Origin: Salipaludibacillus aurantiacus
GTDB lineage: Bacteria; Bacillota; Bacilli; Bacillales; Salisediminibacteriaceae
Direction: 5' to 3'
DNA length: 63,306 nucleotides
Assembly (NCBI RefSeq): GCF_900111295.1
Contig: NZ_FOGT01000022.1
Span: 1-63,306 of the forward strand
Positions 7,356 to 16,871 of the stretch are shown here, in pieces. The notes below the pieces were generated by a model. That model made no database searches, had not been told where the DNA came from, and was given only the letters and a program-made list of their open reading frames with translations. A program made the position numbers and the translations under genes. Within the stretch, counting starts at the first letter, position 1. Each line of letters begins with the position of its first letter.

Positions 7356-8012
7356 TTAGAGAGCTTCGTCCTGAAAACGGCGAAGATCCTGCTTGCTGCC
7401 GATCATGATTAAAATATCCCCTTTATGCAGCTCGTCGTTTGGATTGGGGGTAATATTTACTTTGCCGTTTTGTTTTATAGCGAGAATTGTACAGCCGAAG
7501 CGGGCCCGGATATCAAGTTCAATAAGTGATTTCCCTTCCACTTTTGAAGTCGTAATAACTTCTACAATACTGTAATCGGCGGATAGGTCAATGTAGTCGA
7601 TTACTTTTTGTGAAGTTAGGAATTGGGCGATCCGGTTACCCATATCATGTTCAGGATGGAAAATACGGTCAGCCCCTATCTTCTCCAACACTTTGTGGTG
7701 GTAGCTGTTCTGGGCTTTCACCCACACTTTAGGCACATTCATGTCCTTTAAATGAAGCGTACATAAAATACTTGCCTGTATATCTTCAGCTATGGCTACA
7801 ATAACATGCTCAAAATTTCTGATTCCTATCTGTTTAAGGGCAGCTTCATCTGTTCCGTCAGCGAGAAGGGTGTGGGTCGCATAACTGGATGCATCCTCTA
7901 TTTTCTTCTCATTTTTATCTATTGCCAGCACTTCATGGCCTAAATGATATAATTCTCTGCAGACGCTTTGGCCGAAGCGGCCCAGTCCGATAATTGCAAA
8001 TTGTTTTTTCAT
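7356..8012 (-). CDS. Ktr-type potassium channel regulatory subunit (RCK/TrkA family), paralog 1
   Basis: A 218-residue cytoplasmic gating subunit of the KtrA/KtrC type. Residues 1-140 form the RCK_N Rossmann domain (IGLGRFGQS nucleotide loop, then VLAIDKNEKKIEDASSYATH and IVAIAEDIQASI); residues about 140-218 form RCK_C (SLIELDIRARFGCTILAIK, HKGDILIMIGS), the c-di-AMP binding module in Bacillus homologs. It normally pairs with a KtrB/KtrD membrane subunit, absent from this window. It strongly resembles the RCK protein at 14247-14915, which sits in the usual ktrC place, so this copy looks like a duplication. Confidence 0.9.
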   Translation of the reverse strand: MKKQFAIIGLGRFGQSVCRELYHLGHEVLAIDKNEKKIEDASSYATHTLLADGTDEAALKQIGIRNFEHVIVAIAEDIQASILCTLHLKDMNVPKVWVKAQNSYHHKVLEKIGADRIFHPEHDMGNRIAQFLTSQKVIDYIDLSADYSIVEVITTSKVEGKSLIELDIRARFGCTILAIKQNGKVNITPNPNDELHKGDILIMIGSKQDLRRFQDEAL

Positions 8013-8238
8013 TTTATTTTTCCCTCTTATAGTCTAATTGTGTCAAAGTATATCATTTACTCGTTTGACTTATCAAGTTAATATTTAGAGTAATATTCAT
8101 CTCTAAATATGTTGAATAATAAAACTGACATGCTTATACTTAATAACTTAAGAGACTTCTAAATACGTCCAGATAGATAAAATAGATTAAGTCTGACTTT
8201 AACACAGGCTTGAGACATTTATAAAGAAGGAGATTGCT

Positions 8239-9321
8239 ATGACAGACCATTGGATTTATTCTTTTACGTGGCAAGAAGTGTTGCTTGCCGCAGGAATACT
8301 GATTTTATTTTTAGTGTTTAGAAAATTATTTACCATTTATATTTTCAGGCTTATTCTAACTTTATCACGAAAAGCGCCCACAGATCTGGTAACAAATATT
8401 TTACTGGCTTTTGAGAGGCCTGTCAGATCATTTTTCGTTTTTATAGGTTTTTACCTCGCTTTGATATATTTGCCGTTTCCAGCTGAGTTTGATGTCCTTT
8501 TTCTGAGGGTCTTCAGAACACTGGTTATTGTTCACATTGCGTGGGGGCTTTTTAATTTATCCGCCTCGACTTCAACTGTTTTTTCAAAAGTAGGGAAGAA
8601 ATTAGATATCGAATTTGACCAGATTCTTCTTCCGTTTCTATCTAAACTGGTTCGTTTTGCAATAATTGCAATGGCCCTCAGCATTATTGCTGATGAGTGG
8701 GGCTATAATGTCAGCGGGTTTGTTGCAGGCCTCGGATTGGGCGGGCTTGCTTTCGCCCTGGCAGCACAGGACTCTATCGGTAATTTCTTTGGCGGAGTAA
8801 TTATTATTACGGAAAAACCGTTTACCCTCGGTGACTGGATTCAAACGCCATCAGTAGAAGGCGTGGTAGAAGACATCTCATTCCGCAGCACGAAGATAAG
8901 GACATTTGCAGATTCAGTTATTGTCGTCCCAAATTCCACTTTAGCCAATGAACCGATAGAAAACTGGGCAAAGATGAAAAAAAGGCAAATTTCTTACAAT
9001 TTAAATGTAGAGTACGGCACATCAAGAGACAAGCTGCGCATATGTGTGGAGAAAATTGATAGTATGCTCCGCAGCCGTAAAGATATCGACCAGGAACTGA
9101 TCATTGTCCGGTTTAATAACTTTAATGAAAGCAGTCTGGGTATCTTTCTTTACTTATTTACTGTTACTACCCAGTGGGAAGAGTATATGAAGGTGAGGGA
9201 AGATGTTAACCTTGAGATTATGAAAATTTTAGAAGAAGAAGGTGTCTCTGTCGCCTTTCCAAGCAGAAGCGTTTATATGGCAAATGATAAAGTCATTGAA
9301 GAACAAAAGGGTTCCCTGTAA
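8239..9321 (+). CDS. MscS-family mechanosensitive channel (YbdG/YhdY type)
   Basis: A 360-residue protein with several N-terminal membrane segments (about 12-32, 70-80, 90-108, 133-150) before the conserved pore helix GFVAGLGLGGLAFALAAQDSIGNFFGG (about 157-183) and the beta domain GDWIQTPSVEGVVEDISFRSTKIRT with VVPNSTLANEPIENW. This is the medium-length MscS branch that opens on hypo-osmotic shock. AGAAGGAG precedes the ATG. It is divergent from the RCK gene, so two ion-homeostasis genes share the 226-base intergenic region. Confidence 0.9.
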   Translation: MTDHWIYSFTWQEVLLAAGILILFLVFRKLFTIYIFRLILTLSRKAPTDLVTNILLAFERPVRSFFVFIGFYLALIYLPFPAEFDVLFLRVFRTLVIVHIAWGLFNLSASTSTVFSKVGKKLDIEFDQILLPFLSKLVRFAIIAMALSIIADEWGYNVSGFVAGLGLGGLAFALAAQDSIGNFFGGVIIITEKPFTLGDWIQTPSVEGVVEDISFRSTKIRTFADSVIVVPNSTLANEPIENWAKMKKRQISYNLNVEYGTSRDKLRICVEKIDSMLRSRKDIDQELIIVRFNNFNESSLGIFLYLFTVTTQWEEYMKVREDVNLEIMKILEEEGVSVAFPSRSVYMANDKVIEEQKGSL

Positions 9322-9350
9322 CAAGGGGGATCCTTTTCTTAATTTTTTGA
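9305..9350 (+). terminator. Terminator of the MscS gene
   Basis: AAAAGG/CCTTTT with inner CCC/GGG; the upstream arm overlaps the last codons and stop of the channel gene. Confidence 0.75.
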
Positions 9351-9477
9351 AATCAGGCTGTTGAAATGAATTCTGATACGTAAGCAGGCGATACTAAAAC
9401 ATATGAACAGAAGAAGATTTTTGTGTACAATCAAAGTGTCATGTGAATGGCAAAGATGAAGTGAGGGGGAAAAAGAT

Positions 9478-9729
9478 GTGGAAAGCAAATTAATTGTTTA
9501 TACGAGTAATGGTTGTCCTTACTGTAAACAGGTGGGAGAGTTTTTAGAGGACAATCATGCGGAATTTGAAGAACGGAATATCTCAGAAAATAAAGATTTT
9601 TTTCGGGAATGGAAGGCTGCAAATGCTATGGGGACCCCTTTAACCTGTTTTGGGGAGATGCAGGTGCTGGGGTGTAATGAGAAAAAGTTGAGAGAAATGA
9701 TCAAAGTTTCAAAAAAGAAACAGGCCTGA
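9478..9729 (+). CDS. Glutaredoxin-like thiol-disulfide protein
   Basis: An 83-residue thioredoxin-fold protein with C13-P-Y-C16 (SNGCPYCKQVGEFL), the cis-proline motif MGTPLTCFGEMQVLG and a short C-terminal helix, close to NrdH/YtnI-type redoxins. A third Cys sits in TPLTCF and a fourth in LGCN. It would reduce protein disulfides with an unknown partner. The start is GTG preceded by GAGGGG; an overlapping ATG two bases upstream reads into a stop after four codons. GGAGAAG/CTTCTCC at 9773-9789 is a weak terminator-like hairpin. Confidence 0.82.
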   Translation: MESKLIVYTSNGCPYCKQVGEFLEDNHAEFEERNISENKDFFREWKAANAMGTPLTCFGEMQVLGCNEKKLREMIKVSKKKQA

Positions 9730-9816
9730 CTCCATTCTCAGCCATAAACAAATAATAAGGGGAAGGAGCACGGAGAAGCTTTCTTCTCCTTAGTAAAAAA
9801 TATATTTAGATCAGAG

Positions 9817-9921
9817 AGGTTGCTTTTTTAGATATCAATCATCCAGTCAGTTGCTAACCGGATGGATAAAGCAACCTGTAAATGAACCAAAAGATTGATG
9901 CTCATGGATTGCATTTTTTTT
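9817..9921 (+). promoter_or_regulatory. Structured leader candidate upstream of dapH
   Basis: A perfect 10-bp closing stem, AGGTTGCTTT (9817-9826) with AAAGCAACCT (9868-9877), encloses ATCCA/TGGAT and a small GTT/AAC hairpin. ATCAATC (9834-9840) can alternatively pair with GATTGAT (9898-9904) just before a weak stem and a T9 run at about 9912-9920. The layout suggests attenuation, but it does not match the lysine riboswitch or a T-box as I know them. Confidence 0.45.
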
Positions 9922-9975
9922 TGGAAATGACTATGATGTAAAGGAGTTCGACATAAGTTAAGGAGGAGATTTTTT

Positions 9976-10692
9976 ATGAAACAAATGGATGCTAACGAAA
10001 TTATTAACTTTATCTCTAATAGCGAGAAATCAACACCAGTAAAAGTACATATTAAGGGGAACCTTGACGGCATTAATTTTGGTGAAAATACCAAATCTTT
10101 TATTCAGGGCGAGACTGGCGTACTTTTCGGGGAATGGAAAGATGTTCAGAAAGCTATAAAAGAAAATGAAGAAAAGATAGAGGATTTTGTAGTAGAAAAC
10201 GACCGCAGAAATTCTGCGATTCCTTTGCTGGACATGAAGAATATCCACGCGCGAATCGAGCCGGGCGCTTTTATCCGTGAACAGGTGGAAATCGGCGATT
10301 CAGCTGTTATTATGATGGGGGCTTCCATTAATATTGGTTCAGTAGTCGGTGAAGGCACTATGATTGATATGAATGCCGTCCTCGGCGGAAGAGCAACTGT
10401 TGGGAAGAATTGCCACATCGGTGCTGGAGCAGTACTCGCAGGGGTTATAGAGCCGCCATCTGCTAAGCCTGTCATTATTGAAGACGGAGTCGTTGTAGGT
10501 GCCAATGCTGTTATTCTTGAAGGCGTAACAGTCGGTGAAGGGTCAGTTGTTGCGGCTGGGGCGATTGTAACAGAGGATGTCCCTAAGAATACGGTAGTTG
10601 CCGGAACTCCTGCTAAAGTAATCAAAGAAATTGACGATCAGACAAAAGGAAAAACTGAGATCAAACAAGAGCTGAGAAAGTTAAGTGAGTGA
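9976..10692 (+). CDS. dapH: Tetrahydrodipicolinate N-acetyltransferase DapH
   Basis: Transfers acetyl from acetyl-CoA to tetrahydrodipicolinate in the acetylase branch of diaminopimelate/lysine synthesis. A 238-residue protein: an N-terminal helical part (1-85) followed by hexapeptide repeats of a left-handed beta-helix ([75 protein letters not shown]). TTAAGGAGGAG precedes the ATG. It is followed at once by dapL, as in B. subtilis ykuQ-ykuR. Confidence 0.96.
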   Translation: MKQMDANEIINFISNSEKSTPVKVHIKGNLDGINFGENTKSFIQGETGVLFGEWKDVQKAIKENEEKIEDFVVENDRRNSAIPLLDMKNIHARIEPGAFIREQVEIGDSAVIMMGASINIGSVVGEGTMIDMNAVLGGRATVGKNCHIGAGAVLAGVIEPPSAKPVIIEDGVVVGANAVILEGVTVGEGSVVAAGAIVTEDVPKNTVVAGTPAKVIKEIDDQTKGKTEIKQELRKLSE

Positions 10693-10694
10693 TA

Positions 10695-11825
10695 ATGATG
10701 GAACAGGAATTCCAAGAGCGCCTGGCGGCAAGACGCCGGGCGCTTCATCAAATTCCCGAGGCGGGATTTAAAGAAACGAAAACGCAGGCATATATTCTCG
10801 AAACGGTGGCAGCTTGTCCACAGGATTTTTTACATTATAAAACATGGAAGACGGGGGCCCTCATTTTTATTGAAGGAAGTAACCCGGCTAAAACTGTAGG
10901 GTATCGGGCAGATATGGATGGTCTTCCCATTAGTGAAGAAACCGGCTTGCCATTCTCATCACATCATGAAGGAATGATGCATGCCTGTGGCCATGACTTT
11001 CATATGACTATTGGCCTGGCTCTCGTCGAATATTTTTCGGTACATCAGCCTTTGCATAATCTCCTTTTTGTTTTTCAGCCGGCTGAGGAAGGCCCGGGTG
11101 GTGCAGAACCTCTTTTAGCTTCGGATGAGTTTCGGGCGTGGAAACCGGATGAAATGTATGCTCTTCATATCGCCCCTGAACTTCCAGTAGGTACAATTGC
11201 CACTAAACCCGGTATATTGTTTGCGAATACGAGTGAATTGTTTATCGATTTTAAAGGGAAAGGCGGCCATGCTGCTTACCCCCATACGGCTGAAGATATG
11301 GTTGTGACTGCCAGCCATTTTGTTACTCAGCTTCAAACTATAGTAGCCAGAAATGTCTCTCCGCTTGACTCTGCGGTCGTGACGATAGGTAAAATTGAAG
11401 GCGGCACAAAACAGAACATAATTGCTGAACAGGCACGCATTGAAGGCACAATCCGCAGTTTGTCTATTGATTCTATGAACAGGATCAAGGCCCGTATTGA
11501 AGGGATGGCGCGCGGGACAGAAGAAAGCTTTAAATGTAAGGTCAGTATTGATTACGGAGCGAATTACTGCCAGGTTTACAACAATGAGGATCTGACAGAG
11601 GCATTTATTCAATTTGCCGATTCTTTCGAAGGTGCCGCATTCCGTCTCTGTGATAAAGCGATGACAGGGGAAGATTTCGGTTATTTCCTTGAAGAAATAC
11701 CTGGTGTTATGTTCTGGCTTGGGGTAGATAGTGACTACGGACTTCATTCCTCAAAGCTGGACCCCGATGAAAATGCTCTCTCAGTTGCTGTAAATTATCT
11801 GACTGAGTTTATAAAGTCAAGGTAA
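10695..11825 (+). CDS. dapL: N-acetyldiaminopimelate deacetylase DapL
   Basis: An M20-family amidohydrolase that removes acetyl from N-acetyl-LL-diaminopimelate. Metal and catalytic motifs are visible: [38 protein letters not shown], the dimerization insert [10 protein letters not shown], and MTGEDFGYF near the end. I set the start at ATG 10695 (the next codon is also ATG); the open frame reaches a GTG at 10689 that overlaps the dapH stop. It is coupled to dapH in a two-gene operon. Confidence 0.94.
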   Translation: MMEQEFQERLAARRRALHQIPEAGFKETKTQAYILETVAACPQDFLHYKTWKTGALIFIEGSNPAKTVGYRADMDGLPISEETGLPFSSHHEGMMHACGHDFHMTIGLALVEYFSVHQPLHNLLFVFQPAEEGPGGAEPLLASDEFRAWKPDEMYALHIAPELPVGTIATKPGILFANTSELFIDFKGKGGHAAYPHTAEDMVVTASHFVTQLQTIVARNVSPLDSAVVTIGKIEGGTKQNIIAEQARIEGTIRSLSIDSMNRIKARIEGMARGTEESFKCKVSIDYGANYCQVYNNEDLTEAFIQFADSFEGAAFRLCDKAMTGEDFGYFLEEIPGVMFWLGVDSDYGLHSSKLDPDENALSVAVNYLTEFIKSR

Positions 11826-11903
11826 AACGTCATTTTTCACGCCTCTGAATAAGTTGATGAACCAAGGTCATACTAATCAGAAATGACTAAGGAGGCGTTA
11901 CGT

Positions 11904-12149
11904 ATGGCAAGGGTAGGAGTAGAACCTTCATTAACAGACGTGGAACAAGCTCTGCAGGCTCGCGGTTATGAAGTGGTGTCTTTGCAAAATGAGGAAGATG
12001 CGGCTGGGTGTGACTGTTGTGTTGTGTCAGGCCAGCAGCAGAATATTATGGGGATCCAGGAGACATCCACGCAGGCATCTGTCATTTCCGCTCAGGGATT
12101 AACAGCGGATGAGGTGTGTCAGCGCGTCGACCAGTCAGTAAAACACTAG
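11904..12149 (+). CDS. ykuS: YkuS, UPF0180 family protein
   Basis: An 81-residue protein of unknown function. [27 protein letters not shown] at the start and [22 protein letters not shown] in the middle are the UPF0180 hallmarks. ATG 11904 is chosen because CTAAGGAGG lies 9 bases upstream; the frame extends 7 codons further with no site. Gene order dapH-dapL-ykuS-ykuT matches B. subtilis. Confidence 0.9.
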   Translation: MARVGVEPSLTDVEQALQARGYEVVSLQNEEDAAGCDCCVVSGQQQNIMGIQETSTQASVISAQGLTADEVCQRVDQSVKH

Positions 12150-12162
12150 ATAACCTGCAAGA

Positions 12163-12207
12163 AGCTGTCCTGATAGTATTACTTTAGGGGCAGCTCTTTT
12201 TATGTTT
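12163..12207 (+). terminator. Terminator of ykuS
   Basis: AGCTGTCC pairs with GGGGCAGCT across an AT-rich loop and is followed by a T-rich tract. Confidence 0.7.
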
Positions 12208-12283
12208 TTCTCAATTATATTAGAGTGGTGGAGAACTCCTTTAGGATAAGCCGGCAGCGCTGGGAGGGGAAAGCTGTAATAAA

Positions 12284-12325
12284 AGCCCCCCAATCCTGGA
12301 AATCATAAATTGAGGGGCGGAAATT
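12284..12325 (-). terminator. Terminator of ykuT
   Basis: On the minus strand GCCCCTCAAT pairs with ATTGGGGGGC and is followed by TTTTATT. Confidence 0.78.
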
Positions 12326-12353
12326 TTATTTGCTATGTGGTTTACCTTTTTTA

Positions 12354-13199
12354 TTATCCTGCTGAGGATTCTTTTGTAAGGTTTACCTGATGAGGATATG
12401 GAATTTCTATGTTGTTTGCATCAAGTGCTTCTTTCATAGCTTTACGCAGTTTTCTTTCCACAGCCCACTGTTCCATATTAGCAGTCTGGGCAATAACGCG
12501 GATCACTACATCACTGTCTCCAAAGTTCTGTACGCCTATAACGTGGGGACCTTCTTTAATGACGTCATCTTCAAGAGCTGCTTCATCACATGCTTTCTGA
12601 AGGACAGCTATTGCTTGATCAATATTATCTTCGTAACTGATACTAATATCAACGAGTGCTCTCATATTGGATCGGGAATGGTTGCTCAAGCTGCCTATTT
12701 CCCTGTTTGGAATAAAATGCACTGTTCCGTCAAATCCACGAATAACAGTGGTTCTTAGTCCAACTTCTTCAACTACCCCGTCTATCCCTGCTACAGTGAT
12801 ATATTCATCTACCTCTATCTGTCTCTCCAGCAAAATGAAAAAGCCTGTTACTACATCACTAACCAGACCCTGGGCCCCAAAGCCTATGGCCAGTCCTACA
12901 ATACCTGCTCCTGCAATAAGGGCGGTTACATCATATTCAAATATCCCTACTATTATTGTAATCAGGATAAACAGCAGGACATAAGAAAAAATATTAAGCG
13001 ATAACCTTTCCAAAGTTTTGACACGTCCGTGTGAAATGTTTCTCTGATCACTCATTTTAGAAAAACTTTTAGAAATAAAACTCCTGCCAACTGCCCTTAT
13101 AATAAAAAATATAATAAGAATAGCTATTAACTGCAGGGCCACAGTCAAGGCTTTCGTACCAATTTCCGTCCAATTGACGGAATCAATCCACGCTTGCAT
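12354..13199 (-). CDS. ykuT: Small-conductance mechanosensitive channel, YkuT
   Basis: A 281-residue MscS protein with three membrane helices (about 15-38, 68-90, 93-120), the third being the pore helix AGIVGLAIGFGAQGLVSDVVTGFFILLERQ. The cytoplasmic beta domain has YITVAGIDGVVEEVGLRTTVIR and VHFIPNREIGSLSNHSR, and the tail ends in IEIPYPHQ. It vents ions and small solutes on osmotic downshift. Length and position next to ykuS fit YkuT. Confidence 0.94.
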   Translation of the reverse strand: MQAWIDSVNWTEIGTKALTVALQLIAILIIFFIIRAVGRSFISKSFSKMSDQRNISHGRVKTLERLSLNIFSYVLLFILITIIVGIFEYDVTALIAGAGIVGLAIGFGAQGLVSDVVTGFFILLERQIEVDEYITVAGIDGVVEEVGLRTTVIRGFDGTVHFIPNREIGSLSNHSRSNMRALVDISISYEDNIDQAIAVLQKACDEAALEDDVIKEGPHVIGVQNFGDSDVVIRVIAQTANMEQWAVERKLRKAMKEALDANNIEIPYPHQVNLTKESSAG

Positions 13200-13418
13200 A
13201 TTAAAGCTCCTTTCTCAATATGTAAATACGTATGTTTGAGTTTACCACAAGCTGAAGAGCTTCTAAACATAAAAGGGTTTTACAAATAAAAAATAAGGGC
13301 ATGATAGGAATGAATCAGGCAGGAGAGGACCATTCCGGTTGACTGTATGGAATGAGTATCATATAATAACCACTGTTGTAAACTTAAAAAGCACATTAAT
13401 TGTTGGAGGGATTCAGAC

Positions 13419-13970
13419 ATGTCAGAAAAGCGTATGGTAGCTAAACAAGCTCCCAGATTTGAAATGGATGCTGTAATGGCTGATAAGGAATTTGGAAAAG
13501 TAAGCCTTGAAGAAAATATGAAGCAGGATAAGTGGACTGTTCTTTTCTTCTACCCAATGGACTTCACATTTGTATGCCCGACTGAAATTACTTCTTTAAG
13601 CGACCGTTATGATGAGTTCGAAGATTTAGATGCAGAAGTGATCGGTGTATCCACTGACACGATTCACACTCACCTGGCATGGATTAATACTGACCGTGAT
13701 GATAACGGTCTTGGAAAACTTGAGTATCCTTTAGCTGCGGATACTAACCACGAAGTATCCCGTGAATATGGTGTTCTTATTGAAGAAGAAGGAGTTGCGC
13801 TCCGTGGACTGTTTATTATCAGCCCTGAAGGAGAGCTTATGTACTCCGTTGTAAACCATAATAATATTGGCCGTGATGTAGACGAAACTCTTCGCGTGCT
13901 TCAGGCGCTTCAAACCGGCGGACTTTGCCCGGCTAACTGGAAGCCTGGACAAGATACCCTTAAAGTATAA
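13419..13970 (+). CDS. ykuU: 2-Cys peroxiredoxin YkuU
   Basis: A 183-residue thiol peroxidase of the AhpC/Prx1 class that reduces hydrogen peroxide and alkyl hydroperoxides. The peroxidatic C53 lies in PMDFTFVCPTEITSL and the resolving C170 in GGLCPANW; STDTIHTHLAWI and the GGLG-like region DNGLGKLEYPLAADT are typical. It ends LKV without a long YF tail. TTGGAGGGA precedes the ATG. Thioredoxin usually recycles this class. Confidence 0.95.
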   Translation: MSEKRMVAKQAPRFEMDAVMADKEFGKVSLEENMKQDKWTVLFFYPMDFTFVCPTEITSLSDRYDEFEDLDAEVIGVSTDTIHTHLAWINTDRDDNGLGKLEYPLAADTNHEVSREYGVLIEEEGVALRGLFIISPEGELMYSVVNHNNIGRDVDETLRVLQALQTGGLCPANWKPGQDTLKV

Positions 13971-14007
13971 TAAAAATTGGACAAAGACTGGAGTAAACCA
14001 GTTGATT

Positions 14008-14042
14008 AAGAATGGCTCTCACCACTGAGAGCCATTCTTTTA
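14008..14042 (+). terminator. Terminator of ykuU
   Basis: AAGAATGGCTCTCA pairs perfectly with TGAGAGCCATTCTT around a 4-nt loop, followed by TTTATG. Confidence 0.92.
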
Positions 14043-14246
14043 TGTTTCCATTTGCTGTTTGGCATGTCAAGCTGTCAGAATGCCGTGTCATTCAAGTTCT
14101 TTTCCACTCCAATTCAAGAGAAAAGCCTTTTTCATCATTCGCAGCCCGAATTGTGTTTAAGGTTCTGTTGACATATAAACCATTGATACGGGGAGTTATT
14201 ATTTGTATGATAAAGAAAGTTATAAAATAAATACCGGGGGATCAAA

Positions 14247-14915
14247 ATGAAAAAACAGTTTGCGGTTATCGGCCTTGGACGCTTTGGAGGAAGCATATGC
14301 AAGTCTCTGAGTGAACAGGGAATGGAAGTGCTTGCGATTGATACGAATGAAGATAAAGTAAATGAATATGCCACCATTGCGACACACGCAGTGATTGCTG
14401 ATACGACCGATGAAAACACTCTTAAAAGTCTTGGAATAAGGAATTTTGATCATGTAATTGTGGCGATTGGAGATAATATTCAATCAAGCATTCTGACGAC
14501 TCTCATGCTTGTTGAACTAGGGGTAAATCATATTACGGTAAAGGCCCAGAATGACTATCATGAAAAAGTGTTAAATAAAATAGGCGCCCATAAAGTGGTG
14601 CATCCAGAACGGGACATGGGAGTCAGAATAGCCCATAATATTATTTCAAAAAATGTCCTGGATTATCTGGAACTTTCCGATGAATACAGCATAGTGGAAT
14701 TAATAGCTGGAAAAACGGTCCATGGCCAGTCGCTGATTGACCTGGATATACGGGCAAAATACGGTTGTAACGTTATGGCAATTAAAAGAGGGGAAGAGAT
14801 TAATGTCTCTCCTGCAGCGACAGAATACTTAATGAATGGCGATATTATAATTGTCATTGGAGCAGATAAAGACATTAACCGGATGGAACATGATTTATTT
14901 GACGATGAAGACTAG
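14247..14915 (+). CDS. ktrC: Potassium uptake regulatory subunit KtrC
   Basis: A 222-residue RCK protein: Rossmann N-domain (IGLGRFGGSICKSL, VLAIDTNEDKVNEYATIATH, VIVAIGDNIQSSI) and RCK_C (SLIDLDIRAKYGCNVMAIK, NGDIIIVIGADKDI). It gates a KtrB/KtrD K+ translocation subunit through ATP/ADP and, in Bacillus, c-di-AMP. CGGGGG lies upstream of the ATG. It is next to and convergent with rnjA, the place of ktrC (ykqB) in B. subtilis, so this is the orthologous copy; the paralog lies at 7356-8012. Confidence 0.93.
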   Translation: MKKQFAVIGLGRFGGSICKSLSEQGMEVLAIDTNEDKVNEYATIATHAVIADTTDENTLKSLGIRNFDHVIVAIGDNIQSSILTTLMLVELGVNHITVKAQNDYHEKVLNKIGAHKVVHPERDMGVRIAHNIISKNVLDYLELSDEYSIVELIAGKTVHGQSLIDLDIRAKYGCNVMAIKRGEEINVSPAATEYLMNGDIIIVIGADKDINRMEHDLFDDED

Positions 14916-14929
14916 CAATAATTGACTTG

Positions 14930-14963
14930 AGGGGTGGCCTGTTTATGGCCGTCTTTTTTGTTT
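14930..14963 (+). terminator. Probable terminator of ktrC
   Basis: A short GGCC/GGCC stem with flanking pairs followed by TCTTTTTTG. Weak but well placed, 15 bases past the stop. Confidence 0.5.
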
Positions 14964-15097
14964 GAAGAGGGAGTTTAAGACAATTGGGTTGATTGTTCAA
15001 AAGAACTAGCTTACGCTCTGGAGCCGCCTCCAGCTGATCTTCTGTTTTAGCTGCCACCTTAAACCTTTTATAAAGAAAGCCTATCTCAATCTAATAA

Positions 15098-15131
15098 ATA
15101 AAAGTGGCTCTCACCGATGGTGAGAGCCACT
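15098..15131 (-). terminator. Terminator of rnjA
   Basis: GTGGCTCTCACC pairs perfectly with GGTGAGAGCCAC; on the minus strand TTTTATTTATT follows. Same core sequence as the ykuU and dps terminators. Confidence 0.88.
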
Positions 15132-15203
15132 GATTTTAACTGGTGTTCCAGTCTGCAGAATCTCTGCGGTCACAAAATGTTATCCTAACCAGTAAATTCT
15201 TTA

Positions 15204-16868
15204 TTATACTTCCATGATTATAGGTAAAATCATAGGCTTTCTTTTCGTTTTTTCATATAAAAACGGACCTAAAGTATCGGTCACTTCGTTTTTGATTTCA
15301 GACCATTGGGTGGTTTTATTATCCATTAAGTTATTTAGATGGACAGCCAGCTTCTTTTGGGCTTCGTTAATCAGGTCACCGGATTCCCTCATATAAACAA
15401 ATCCCCGGGAGATAATATCCGGACCTGAAGCGACTTTAAATTCTTTCATGTTAAGGCTTACTACGACTACAACGAGTCCTTCTTCGGACAAAATGCGGCG
15501 GTCGCGCAGGACGATATTCCCGATGTCGCCAATGCCGTTCCCGTCCACGTAAATTGACCCTGATGGAATTTTGCCGGCACGGACAGCTTCATTTTTATCT
15601 AAGGCAAGGACATCCCCAATGTCCATGACAAAAGAATTTTCTTCCGGAACCCCGCAATCCTTAGCTAGCTCTGTATGCATTTTGAGCATGCGATACTCGC
15701 CGTGAATCGGCATAAAATATTTAGGTTTCATAAGACGGAGCATAAGTTTTTGTTCTTCCTGGCCGCCGTGTCCTGACGTGTGGATATCGTTTAGCGAACC
15801 GTGAATGACCTCTGCCCCGGCGCGGAACAGCTGGTTGATAATTTTGCTGACACTCAATGTATTACCTGGAATAGGTGAAGAGGAGAAAACGACTGTATCT
15901 CCAGGAATAATCTGTATCTGCCTGTGGGTCCCGTGGGCAATCCGCGATAGTGCAGCCATCGGCTCTCCCTGGCTTCCTGTGCATAAAATCAGCACTTGAT
16001 CAGCAGGTATTTTATTTAATTGAGAAGGCTCAATAAAGGTACTTTCTGGAGCTTTTATATAGCCCAGCTCACGGCCTATGCGGATAGCAGATTCCATACT
16101 TCTTCCAAATACTGCAACTTTACGACGGTATTTAACGGCTGCTTCCACTGCCTGCTGGAGACGGTAAATGTTAGAAGCAAATGTTGCAAATATTATACGC
16201 CCGTCCACTTTTCGGAAAATAGAATCGATACTTTCTCCAACTTTACGTTCAGACATCGTGAAGCCCGGTACTTCACTGTTTGTACTGTCAGATAATAAAC
16301 AGAGGACACCTTCTTCGCCAATCTTTGCCATTTTAGATAAATTAGCCGGCTCACCAACAGGGGTGAAATCGAATTTAAAATCGCCTGTTTGTACAATATT
16401 GCCGGAAGGTGTTTTGACTACAACCCCAAAAGAATCCGGAATACTGTGAGTCGTTCTGAAGAAAGAAACCGATGTTTTCTGAAATTTAACTACATCGTCC
16501 TCAGCTATATCATGAAGTTCGGCGTTGCGTAGAAGTCCATGTTCTTCAAGTTTATTTCTAATTAACGCAAGGGCAAGTTTTCCTCCGTAAATTGGTACAT
16601 TGATTTCCCTTAACAGGTAAGGAACCCCTCCAATATGGTCTTCATGCCCGTGAGTAATAAACAGACCTTTAATTTTGTCTGCATTTTTCACTAAATACGT
16701 ATAATCAGGGATCACGTAGTCAATCCCTAACAATTCATCTTCAGGAAATTTAATTCCCGCATCAATGATAATAATTTCGTCCTGAAACTGAATGCCATAC
16801 ATATTTTTTCCGATTTCGCCCAGACCCCCGAAGGCGAATATAGCTACTTGATGATTTTTTGCTTTCAT
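15204..16868 (-). CDS. rnjA: Ribonuclease J1
   Basis: A 554-residue metallo-beta-lactamase/beta-CASP RNase with endonuclease and 5'-to-3' exonuclease activity, central to mRNA decay and rRNA maturation. The zinc motif HGHEDH (residues 73-78) is intact; [26 protein letters not shown], the beta-CASP block [30 protein letters not shown] and SGHGGQEE follow, with a C-terminal domain to [10 protein letters not shown]. Full length for the family. It lies 3 bases downstream of rpoY, the conserved rpoY-rnjA operon. Confidence 0.98.
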   Translation of the reverse strand: MKAKNHQVAIFAFGGLGEIGKNMYGIQFQDEIIIIDAGIKFPEDELLGIDYVIPDYTYLVKNADKIKGLFITHGHEDHIGGVPYLLREINVPIYGGKLALALIRNKLEEHGLLRNAELHDIAEDDVVKFQKTSVSFFRTTHSIPDSFGVVVKTPSGNIVQTGDFKFDFTPVGEPANLSKMAKIGEEGVLCLLSDSTNSEVPGFTMSERKVGESIDSIFRKVDGRIIFATFASNIYRLQQAVEAAVKYRRKVAVFGRSMESAIRIGRELGYIKAPESTFIEPSQLNKIPADQVLILCTGSQGEPMAALSRIAHGTHRQIQIIPGDTVVFSSSPIPGNTLSVSKIINQLFRAGAEVIHGSLNDIHTSGHGGQEEQKLMLRLMKPKYFMPIHGEYRMLKMHTELAKDCGVPEENSFVMDIGDVLALDKNEAVRAGKIPSGSIYVDGNGIGDIGNIVLRDRRILSEEGLVVVVVSLNMKEFKVASGPDIISRGFVYMRESGDLINEAQKKLAVHLNNLMDNKTTQWSEIKNEVTDTLGPFLYEKTKRKPMILPIIMEV

Positions 16869-16871
16869 CAG

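Noticed and set aside
9817-9921. Lysine riboswitch or T-box before dapH
   Set aside because: The conserved cores (AGAGGTGC-type lysine motif, T-box GGTGG bulge) are not present; kept only as an unclassified leader.
9828-10094. Minus-strand frame over the dapH leader and start
   Set aside because: No ribosome site, overlaps dapH antisense and the stems of the leader; composition is that of a shadow frame.
10146-10625. 159-codon minus-strand frame opposite dapH
   Set aside because: Antisense shadow of the hexapeptide repeats; the Ser/Thr/Pro/Ala-rich product comes from repeated codons of dapH.
11115-11747. 210-codon minus-strand frame opposite dapL
   Set aside because: Antisense to a fully supported M20 peptidase gene, without ribosome site or family.
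13971-14246. c-di-AMP (ydaO) riboswitch before ktrC
   Set aside because: The conserved CCGCGAAGG and related blocks were not found.
14875-15057. 60-codon minus-strand frame behind ktrC
   Set aside because: No ribosome site; begins in low-complexity intergenic DNA and runs into the ktrC end.
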